A DNA stretch of 64,000 nt. Source: Oceanicaulis sp. HTCC2633 (GTDB lineage Bacteria > Pseudomonadota > Alphaproteobacteria > Caulobacterales > Maricaulaceae). Under the pieces are notes generated by a model. It ran no database searches, had not been told where the DNA came from, and worked only from the letters and a program-made list of their open reading frames with translations. Of this stretch, positions 19,473 through 25,986 are shown in pieces; the first letter of the stretch is position 1; each line of letters opens with the position of its first letter. The DNA lies in contig NZ_CH672428.1 of the NCBI RefSeq assembly GCF_000152745.1, positions 2,633,425 to 2,697,424 on the forward strand, written 5' to 3'. The position numbers and the translations under genes are program-made.

Positions 19473-20299
19473 GCGCTCTTCCTTCAAACAAGTTCGACTT
19501 TCTCTGTCAGGATGTTCGCAAGCGTTCAGGCCTGGTGCTCGGCCAGGAGAAGGCGTACCTGATCGACAGTCGGCTGGGCCCGCTCGCCCGCAAGGAAGGG
19601 TTTGCCTCCGTTGAGGCCCTGATCGACGCCATGATCCGCGGCGACCAGCGCATCTGCGTGGCCGCCAGCGAGGCGCTCGCCACGCATGAAACCTTCTTCT
19701 TCCGCGACAAGACGCCGTTTGACCTGTTCGAGAACGTGATTGCGCCGGCGCTCAAGACCGCGCGCATGGGGCGTCAGCTGAAAATCTGGTGTGCGGCGGC
19801 CTCGTCCGGACAGGAGCCCTATTCCCTGGGCATGTTGCTGGATGAGATCCCCGGCCTGAGCGCTGATATTCTGGCCACGGACATGAGCGCGTCAGTGCTG
19901 GAGAAAGCCAAGGCGGGCATCTACACCCAGTTCGAGGTGCAGCGCGGCCTGCCGATCCAGCGCCTGGTGAAGCATTTCGATCAGGTCGGCGATTCCTGGC
20001 GGATCAAACCCCAGCTGCGTCAGAAAGTGCGCTTCGAACAGGCCAACCTGCTCGATGACTTTGCGCGCTTCGGCAAGATGGACGTCATCTTCTGCCGCAA
20101 TGTGCTGATCTATTTCGACATCCAGACCAAGGCCAAGGTGCTCGACCGTCTGGCGGCGCAACTGGCCGATGACGGCTTCCTGCTGCTGGGCGCGGCGGAA
20201 ACGGTGGTCGGTCTGACCGACAGCCTGCGTCCGATCAGCGGGCATCGGGGTCTGTACGCAAAACCCGCCATGGCGGCGAAACTGGCCTCGGCGGCCTGA
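19469..20299 (+). CDS. cheR: Chemotaxis methyltransferase CheR
   Basis: SAM-dependent methylation of receptor glutamates. 276 residues: small N-terminal helical domain (FDFLCQDVRKRSGLVLG), then the Rossmann domain with KIWCAAASSGQEPYSLG (SAM-binding motif I; a conserved C-x(3)-S-x-G-x-EPYS block), ATDMSASVLEKA, and DVIFCRNVLIYFD. All expected blocks are present. Last gene of the plus-strand che run; no cheD and no chemoreceptor gene follows. Its stop lies 6 nt from a convergent gene. Confidence 0.95.
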   Translation: MSALPSNKFDFLCQDVRKRSGLVLGQEKAYLIDSRLGPLARKEGFASVEALIDAMIRGDQRICVAASEALATHETFFFRDKTPFDLFENVIAPALKTARMGRQLKIWCAAASSGQEPYSLGMLLDEIPGLSADILATDMSASVLEKAKAGIYTQFEVQRGLPIQRLVKHFDQVGDSWRIKPQLRQKVRFEQANLLDDFARFGKMDVIFCRNVLIYFDIQTKAKVLDRLAAQLADDGFLLLGAAETVVGLTDSLRPISGHRGLYAKPAMAAKLASAA

Positions 20300-20305
20300 T
20301 CCTCG

Positions 20306-20974
20306 CTACCAGCGCGCGTGCAGGCCGACGCCGAGGAAGTGTTCGTCTTCCTCCCAGTCCTCGCGTCCAAGATGAAACTCACGCTTTTCCCGCACATAGC
20401 CGAAGCTGGCGTGTGCGCGGTCGGAGAGCTTGACGGCGACGCCCACATGGGTGTCGCCGATCACGGTTTCGGACGAGAAGGGGGCGACCGTGAACTCGCG
20501 CAGACTGCCCGGCGAAACGGCATAGCTCTCGCGGCCCGCGCCACCCACAATCCACCATTGCGGATCTGAGACGCCGGTCTCCGGATTGACGCGCACCTGC
20601 ACGCCAAGCGCCGAGGCGGACCAGCCATCGCCGGATTCTGATTGCGCGCGCGGCGAGATGGCGAAGCCTTCCATGGCGATGTGAGGAGAGGCGATCCGCT
20701 CGTCCGGCCTGGAGTTCTCGAGGTCAACCGTGTGGGACATGACTGCGTTGGCCACACGTCGCGACGCTTCGGAGATTCTCAGGTCGCGATAGAATTCCGG
20801 ATTGCGCAATTGAGCGGGATTGACCCGGGGTGTGGGCAGGGCGTGACCGGTTAGCGACGGATCAAGGTCATGGACTGGCGCGTCAGAGGCGGCGCCCGGT
20901 ACGAAGGCTGCAAACAGGCCGCCGCTCGCAATCATCGCGGCCAGCCCCAGCTCCAGTATGCGTCGTCCCCTCAT
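20306..20974 (-). CDS. Exported protein with outer-membrane beta-barrel-like C terminus
   Basis: About 222 residues. An Arg-rich N terminus (MRGRRILELGLAAMIASGG) followed by a hydrophobic stretch and Ala-x-Ala gives a signal peptide. The C-terminal half alternates aromatic and polar residues (HVGVAVKLSDRAHASFGYV ... FLGVGLHARW) and ends in aromatic W, which is the pattern of a beta-barrel signature for BAM assembly. No family recognised. Start uncertain: ATG 20974 follows GGGGGGG closely; a GTG at 20995 is possible but has no ribosome site. Separately transcribed, between cheR and fliJ. Confidence 0.55.
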   Translation of the reverse strand: MRGRRILELGLAAMIASGGLFAAFVPGAASDAPVHDLDPSLTGHALPTPRVNPAQLRNPEFYRDLRISEASRRVANAVMSHTVDLENSRPDERIASPHIAMEGFAISPRAQSESGDGWSASALGVQVRVNPETGVSDPQWWIVGGAGRESYAVSPGSLREFTVAPFSSETVIGDTHVGVAVKLSDRAHASFGYVREKREFHLGREDWEEDEHFLGVGLHARW

Positions 20975-21097
20975 ATCCCCCCCAGGATCCGTCACGTCTG
21001 AAGGGGATTAATACTGTGTAAAGGATTGGGATCAAGCCAAAACTCTCCTCTCAGGCGTGGTTGCGCCTGACGAGGGTTGAGAGCCGGGGCGGTCCTG

Positions 21098-21517
21098 TTA
21101 CTGGGCGCGTCGACGCATCTGGCCGGCGATCTCGTCCATCTGGGCCTGCTCGGCGGCCTTAAGCGCATCCTGGATGCGGGTCAGGCGACGCTCTTCAAGC
21201 AGCTCGTATTTCTTGAGATCGGCAAACGCCGTTTCCAGACGGCCGCGAAGCTCGTCGGCCTGCGCATCCACCTCGCCCAGAGACGTGCGCAGCTTGTCCT
21301 TGCGCTGGATCACCGAGCGGGCATAGCTGCCATAGGCGAGGTAGCCGTCACGGTTTTCCTCTGCGATCGCCTGCTCTTCAGGAACGCTTTCCTCGAGCCG
21401 GTCGATCTGGTCGTTGATCGAGGCGCGGGCGCGCTCGATCTCGGCCATCTGCTTTTGCAGTTCCTCAACCTTGAACCGGGCCAGCCGGATCAGCGGTGCG
21501 TGTGAACGTGTCGCCAT
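21098..21517 (-). CDS. fliJ: Flagellar export chaperone FliJ
   Basis: 139 residues, almost entirely one antiparallel coiled coil of charged heptads (KVEELQKQMAEIERARASIN, then YARSVIQRKDKLRTSLGEVD), the shape and size of FliJ, which sits in the centre of the FliI hexamer and helps unfold or hand over export substrates. Sequence identity in this family is always low, so the call relies on length, coiled-coil content and the position 9 nt downstream of fliI. Confidence 0.88.
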   Translation of the reverse strand: MATRSHAPLIRLARFKVEELQKQMAEIERARASINDQIDRLEESVPEEQAIAEENRDGYLAYGSYARSVIQRKDKLRTSLGEVDAQADELRGRLETAFADLKKYELLEERRLTRIQDALKAAEQAQMDEIAGQMRRRAQ

Positions 21518-21526
21518 GTCTTATCC

Positions 21527-22837
21527 CTATCCATCACCCAAAATCCCGGCCAGGTGTGCGAAACTCTCTCCAATGGATGAGGTCTCGTCTTTTCCCTGTC
21601 CCAGGAATGCTTCAAGCGGTTCATTGACCGCGATCGCCCGGTCCACCTCCGGGTTCGACCCGCTGGAATAGGCTCCCAGTCGGATCAGCTCCTCCATGTC
21701 CGCATAGGCGGCGAGGAGTTTTCGAGCTTCACGCGCGAGCGGCGCCTCTTCGGGCGCATAGACTTCGGGCGCGGAGCGAGAAATCGATTTGAGAACGTCG
21801 ATCGCGGGGAAACGCCCGCGCTCGGCGATCGAACGGCTCATCACGATATGGCCGTCCAGAATACCGCGGACGGCGTCCGCAATGGGTTCGTTATGGTCAT
21901 CACCGTCCACCAGCACGGTGAACAGGCCCGTGATGGTGCCCGTGCCCTGCGGTCCGGGGCCGGCGCGCTCGAGCAAGCCTGGCAGTTCAGCAAAGACCGA
22001 AGGCGTATAGCCGCGCGTGGTCGGCGGCTCGCCCGCGGCGAGGCCGATTTCGCGCTGGGCGAGGGCGAAGCGAGTGATGGAATCCATCAGGCACAGGACA
22101 TTCAGGCCCTGATCGCGGAAGTATTCCGCCGTCGCCATGGTGGTGTAACAGGCCCGGCGCCGCGCCAGGGCGGGGGCGTCCGAGGTTTCGGTGATCACGA
22201 CAGAGCGGGCGCGACCTTCAGGGCCCAGCACGTCCTCGACAAATTCGCGGGCTTCGCGGCCCCGTTCGCCGATCAGGCCAATGACGATGACGTCCGCTTC
22301 AGAGCCGCGCGCCAGCATGGACAGCAGTACCGACTTGCCCACGCCCGAGCCGGCGAAGACGCCCAGGCGCTGGCCCAGCCGCATCGGGGTGAAGACATTC
22401 ATGGCGCGCACGCCCAGATCGAGGCGTTCGCCCAGACGCTGGCGGCTATGGGCGCCCGGCGGGCGGCCTTTGAGGGCGTATTCCACATCGCCCTCGGGCA
22501 GGAAGCCCAGAGAATCCTGTGGGCGGCAGAAGCTGTCCATCACCCGACCCAGCCAGGCCTTGTGCGGACGGATGGCGTCGCCGCGCGGATCGAGCGTGGC
22601 GATCGCGCCGGGGCGGACGCCGGTCAGATCGTCATAGGCCATCATCAGGGCGGTCTCGCCCCGAAAGCCGACGACTTCGAAACTGGCTTTGACAGGACCG
22701 TCAAGATGAGCGCGCGCGCCGAGGGTCAGCGCCATCGCCGGCCCCTCCGCCTCGACCAACAGGCCGTTGACCGCTGATACGCGGCCTTTGAACGTTCGGG
22801 TCTCCAGATTGGAGATCCGGTCGATCAGGCTATCCAC
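21527..22837 (-). CDS. fliI: Flagellum-specific ATPase FliI
   Basis: ATPase of the flagellar type III export apparatus, related to the F1 beta subunit. 436 residues: N-terminal beta domain; Walker [12 protein letters not shown] near 160-168; [13 protein letters not shown]; Walker [21 protein letters not shown]; the family loop [20 protein letters not shown] start at 22837 with AGAAGAGC upstream. Pairs with fliJ in a two-gene unit on the strand opposite to the che genes, with the rest of the flagellar genes presumably elsewhere. ctrA lies about 2 kb away on the other side of the KamA-family gene. Confidence 0.96.
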   Translation of the reverse strand: MDSLIDRISNLETRTFKGRVSAVNGLLVEAEGPAMALTLGARAHLDGPVKASFEVVGFRGETALMMAYDDLTGVRPGAIATLDPRGDAIRPHKAWLGRVMDSFCRPQDSLGFLPEGDVEYALKGRPPGAHSRQRLGERLDLGVRAMNVFTPMRLGQRLGVFAGSGVGKSVLLSMLARGSEADVIVIGLIGERGREAREFVEDVLGPEGRARSVVITETSDAPALARRRACYTTMATAEYFRDQGLNVLCLMDSITRFALAQREIGLAAGEPPTTRGYTPSVFAELPGLLERAGPGPQGTGTITGLFTVLVDGDDHNEPIADAVRGILDGHIVMSRSIAERGRFPAIDVLKSISRSAPEVYAPEEAPLAREARKLLAAYADMEELIRLGAYSSGSNPEVDRAIAVNEPLEAFLGQGKDETSSIGESFAHLAGILGDG

Positions 22838-23190
22838 CGCTCTTCTCGCGTTGTTGCACAGGGCTTTTCCCCGCTTGGAACCCTTGTTTAACCCAAACGC
22901 GGTTTCAGCCGCGTAAACGTCGCTGCACGAACTTGCTTTGTGACGCGCGCAATAAACTTCCGTAAGCCGGTTTTCTTTTGAGTGCGAATGGCTATGTTCC
23001 CTTTCGGCTCGAAGGGCTGCAGCCGCCTGACAGCGTGCTCACGCGCCCGTATCCGAGCCTTTGCGCCAGCAAGGGGTGGTCTTCGAACGAAGGTCCAAGG
23101 CGCGTCGAGGGACTGAAATCCGGTGCCTCACCTAGTTTCACATCGCTGGCGCAAGCGCCGCCGCCGAGTATTCGACGACGAGGGAGCCTT
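22838..23190. other. Divergent intergenic region, fliI / KamA-family gene
   Basis: 353 bp without a convincing gene. Near fliI it contains TTTAACCC at 22888-22895, a weak CtrA-like half-site on the minus strand, and a CGCGG-CCGCG hairpin. An open frame runs from 22978 into the KamA-family gene, but its residues are not protein-like and the good ribosome site is just before 23191. Must hold both promoters. Confidence 0.5.
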
Positions 23191-24636
23191 ATGTCGCTCA
23201 ACGCCAAGACTGTGCGCATCGCAGGATCGCGCCCGAAGAAAAAAGCCATTTCGCGTCAAAACAAAGATAATCTCTACGGCCAGATCGAAGAGAGCAAATT
23301 CAACCGCTATGTCGTTCACGACCTGCCGCGGTATCGCAAATATCTCGATGAGGGCGGGGCGGAGGTTTATTCCGCCGAGGAACTGGATGAGCTGGAAGCG
23401 GCGGGGATTTCAAACCGTTTGCCGCCGCGGGCGACGGGCTATTACCTTGATCTCGCCAAGCGCTCGACGGCGGTGAAGAACCTGATCAAGGCGCGCCCTG
23501 AAGAGATGGAAGACCTCTCGGGCGAGGCCGATCCGTCCAACCAGCTCAAATACAGCCCCATTCCGGGCCTCTTGCACAAATACGAGCTGTGCCTTGTGTA
23601 TGTGGTGCGCACCTGTTCGAGCTGGTGCCGGTATTGCTACCGGTCGGACTTCCTGACCGGCAAGACCGGCAAGGACACCGCCTCGATCCACGAGGTGAAG
23701 GACTATATCGAGACCCATAACGCCAAGGTCGAGCGCGGCGAGATCACCCACAAGCCCAAGGTGCGCGAGGTCCTGTTATCGGGCGGCGACCCGATGGTGC
23801 TGTCGAACCGCAATCTGTTTGACTATCTCAATGGCCTTGCGGAAGCGGGCGTTGAGGTGATCCGCATCGGCACCAAGGAGATGGCGTTCTATCCCGAGCG
23901 CTTTGACGACAATTTCTTCCGCATGCTCGATCTCTTCCACGAGGTGCACCCTCAGGTGCTGGTGGCCTTCATGGTCCACTTCACCCACCCCGATGAGTTC
24001 CTGCGTCTGGATGTGAACGGCGATTATGTGCGTGATGAGCGCGGTCGCCCGCTGCGCAACCCGCTCGTGGAACAGGCGGCGACCCGACTGCGGGCGCGCC
24101 CCTTCGTGACGCTGGAGAACCAGACGCCCATCATTGACGGCGTGAATGACGATGCAGACGCCCTGCGCCTGATGCAGCAGGAGCTCAAGCGCATGGGTGT
24201 GAACAATCACTATTTCTTCCAGTGTCGCGAGATCGAGGGCTTCCGCGCCTTCGCCGTGCCGGTCGAGAAAGCCTGGAAGCTGCACGCCGAAAGCCAGCAT
24301 GGGTTGTCAGGGATCGAGCGCTCGCGCTTCGCCCTGTCCACCGAGGCGGGCAAGATGGAGATGGTCTCGGTCATCGACGGGGATGAGCGTTTGCGTTCGC
24401 TGGGCGGCGAGCTGGGGGAGGCGCTGGCGGACGGTCTGGTCGTTTTCCGCCTGCACCGCACGCCGCATTCGGACCGGCAGAGCGACATCGTGATCGCGCG
24501 CCGCAATCCCGAGGCTTTGTGGATCAGCGGCTATGAGGATCGCATCCTCTATGATGGCCGGGTGCAGAGCCAGGACGACAAATGGGCGCCGGTTCTGGCG
24601 GCGCTGGCGCCGGCGCTGATGCAGGCCGCGGAATAG
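23191..24636 (+). CDS. Lysine-2,3-aminomutase family radical SAM enzyme, altered substrate pocket
   Basis: 481 residues, PLP and [4Fe-4S]-dependent. The cluster motif is C142-SSW-C146-RY-C149, followed by R151, which aligns with the lysine-carboxylate-binding R134 of clostridial lysine 2,3-aminomutase (LAM). LLSGGDPMVLS and IRIGTKE are family blocks; the PLP lysine is probably K388 in STEAGKMEM. However, the two aspartates that hold the side-chain amine of lysine in LAM (D293, D330) align with R346 (in FFQCREIEG) and S383 here. Glutamate 2,3-aminomutase also replaces both (Lys, Asn). So an acidic or other alpha-amino acid is a likelier substrate than lysine. It is far longer than EpmB, and no epmA or efp is adjacent. 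Start ATG 23191 after GAGGGA. Confidence 0.85.
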   Translation: MSLNAKTVRIAGSRPKKKAISRQNKDNLYGQIEESKFNRYVVHDLPRYRKYLDEGGAEVYSAEELDELEAAGISNRLPPRATGYYLDLAKRSTAVKNLIKARPEEMEDLSGEADPSNQLKYSPIPGLLHKYELCLVYVVRTCSSWCRYCYRSDFLTGKTGKDTASIHEVKDYIETHNAKVERGEITHKPKVREVLLSGGDPMVLSNRNLFDYLNGLAEAGVEVIRIGTKEMAFYPERFDDNFFRMLDLFHEVHPQVLVAFMVHFTHPDEFLRLDVNGDYVRDERGRPLRNPLVEQAATRLRARPFVTLENQTPIIDGVNDDADALRLMQQELKRMGVNNHYFFQCREIEGFRAFAVPVEKAWKLHAESQHGLSGIERSRFALSTEAGKMEMVSVIDGDERLRSLGGELGEALADGLVVFRLHRTPHSDRQSDIVIARRNPEALWISGYEDRILYDGRVQSQDDKWAPVLAALAPALMQAAE

Positions 24637-24702
24637 CTCTGTGGCGTTGAAAACGAGGCCCTGAAAACCGCTGAGATTTTCGGAGTTTTCCACGGATTTG
24701 AG

Positions 24703-24736
24703 AAGCCCTCGCCGGTCTGTCGGCGGGGGCTTTTTA
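24703..24736 (+). terminator. Rho-independent terminator after the KamA-family gene
   Basis: Arms AAGCCCTCGCCG (24703-24714) and CGGCGGGGGCTT (24721-24732, one G-U pair), followed by a T run. Confidence 0.85.
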
Positions 24737-24737
24737 C

Positions 24738-24919
24738 GATTCGTGAATTTTTTCCAGCACAATCAAGTTCATGATTAATATGACCTTTAATCAACGATTC
24801 GAGCTGCAGGACTCGATTCTGCCACGGGAGTCAAACAGTCGTTAACTTCCCATAAGGGTTTCTCGCCTCTGATAGCGAATAAGGTTAACGGTTGTGACGT
24901 CGCGCGGAGGTGGTGATTC
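24738..24919 (+). promoter_or_regulatory. ctrA control region: GANTC cluster and two GTTAAC sites
   Basis: GANTC sites (substrate of the CcrM methyltransferase) at 24738, 24796, 24810, 24815, 24828 and 24915; four fall within 37 bp. GTTAAC occurs at 24841-24846 and 24884-24889. TTAA-N8-TTAA at 24775-24790 is near a CtrA box. In Caulobacter, ctrA transcription depends on both GANTC methylation state and CtrA autoregulation, so the arrangement fits, though promoter positions are not determined here. Confidence 0.6.
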
Positions 24920-24944
24920 GTGCGTCGGCCATGGGAGGGAACCG

Positions 24945-25646
24945 ATGCGGGTTCTGCTGATCGAAGATGATCGCGCGACAGCGCAGGGTATCGAGCTGAT
25001 GTTGAAGTCAGAGGGCTTCAACACGTATGTGACGGACCTGGGCGAAGAGGGTGTCGATCTCGGCAAACTCTATGACTATGACATCATTCTGCTGGATCTG
25101 AACCTTCCGGACATGCCCGGTTTTGACGTGCTCAAAACCCTGCGCGTGGCCAAGGTCGATACGCCGATCCTGATCCTCTCGGGTAATGCCGACATCGACA
25201 ACAAGGTGCGCGGCCTCGGTTCGGGCGCTGACGACTACATGACCAAGCCCTTCCACAAGGAAGAGCTGATCGCCCGCATTCATGCGGTGGTGCGTCGCTC
25301 CAAAGGCCATTCCCAGTCGATCATCAAGACCGGCGACATCGCCGTGAACCTCGATGCCAAGACCGTCGAAGTGAATGGCCAGCGCGTGCATCTGACCGGC
25401 AAGGAATACCAGATGCTGGAGCTGCTTTCCCTGCGCAAGGGCACGACCCTGACCAAGGAGATGTTCCTCAACCATCTTTACGGCGGCATGGACGAGCCGG
25501 AGCTGAAGATCATCGACGTCTTCATCTGCAAGCTGCGCAAGAAGCTCGCTTCGGCCACCTCCGGCGATCACCACATCGAAACGGTCTGGGGCCGCGGCTA
25601 TGTGCTGCGTGACCCGTCTGACGAGATCAGCGCCGCCAGCGCCTGA
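24945..25646 (+). CDS. ctrA: Cell-cycle master response regulator CtrA
   Basis: OmpR-type response regulator that represses replication initiation and activates flagellar, division and methyltransferase genes; receives phosphate from ChpT. 233 residues. It starts [14 protein letters not shown], has the phospho-Asp D51 in [11 protein letters not shown], receiver switch [20 protein letters not shown], and the winged-helix domain that is nearly invariant across the class ([19 protein letters not shown], then [20 protein letters not shown]). ATG 24945 after GGGAGGGA was chosen over an upstream in-frame start. The C-terminal end is AISAASA-like with two small residues followed by alanines, as in CtrA proteins degraded by ClpXP. 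Confidence 0.97.
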   Translation: MRVLLIEDDRATAQGIELMLKSEGFNTYVTDLGEEGVDLGKLYDYDIILLDLNLPDMPGFDVLKTLRVAKVDTPILILSGNADIDNKVRGLGSGADDYMTKPFHKEELIARIHAVVRRSKGHSQSIIKTGDIAVNLDAKTVEVNGQRVHLTGKEYQMLELLSLRKGTTLTKEMFLNHLYGGMDEPELKIIDVFICKLRKKLASATSGDHHIETVWGRGYVLRDPSDEISAASA

Positions 25647-25667
25647 TCCTCTCAGGCATCCTGAGAT

Positions 25668-25702
25668 AAAACCCCTCGGAGCCCGGCTCCGAGGGGTTTT
25701 TC
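25668..25702 (+). terminator. Rho-independent terminator after ctrA
   Basis: Long near-perfect hairpin, AAAACCCCTCGGAGCC paired with GGCTCCGAGGGGTTTT, ending in T's. The A-rich 5' side makes it potentially bidirectional. Confidence 0.9.
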
Positions 25703-25986
25703 ATGGCGTCTGTTTTGAGTGCGGTGCAGCAGGTATTCTGACGCCGGATTTGCATGCAGAAGTGCAGATAAAAGCATAATTGCATTACGTTTGAGAAGTG
25801 CAGGATTCGCTTACGCAGCAAAATTCCCGAGTGGAATCGCCAAAATTCTGGTGCGCTGCACAATTGGTTATATCCATATCTGTTCAAGTCTTTACTTGCT
25901 TGTGCTGCACAAGCTTCTCTAACCTGTCCGGACACGCCTGTACCAAACAGCGGCGACAAAGCTGCGAGGCGTCGGGGGAGGAAAGA
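25703..25986 (+). promoter_or_regulatory. TonB receptor upstream region with GTGC/GCAC inverted repeats
   Basis: An AT-richer stretch without a gene. It contains GTGCGCTGCAC at 25851-25861 and the perfect 8+1+8 inverted repeat GCTTGTGC-T-GCACAAGC at 25898-25914, with centres 50 bp apart, plus related GTGCAG words at 25758 and 25797 and two GANTC sites (25804, 25834). Together they look like operator sites for a regulator of the receptor gene. No cobalamin riboswitch core was seen. Confidence 0.45.

Noticed and set aside
22924-22937. Possible sigma-54 promoter (TGCACGAACTTGCT)
   Set aside because: The GG dinucleotide of the -24 element is missing and spacing is one short; fliI is normally not a sigma-54 gene and the orientation is away from it.
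22978-23190. N-terminal extension of the KamA-family enzyme
   Set aside because: Residues are not protein-like, and GAGGGA precedes ATG 23191.
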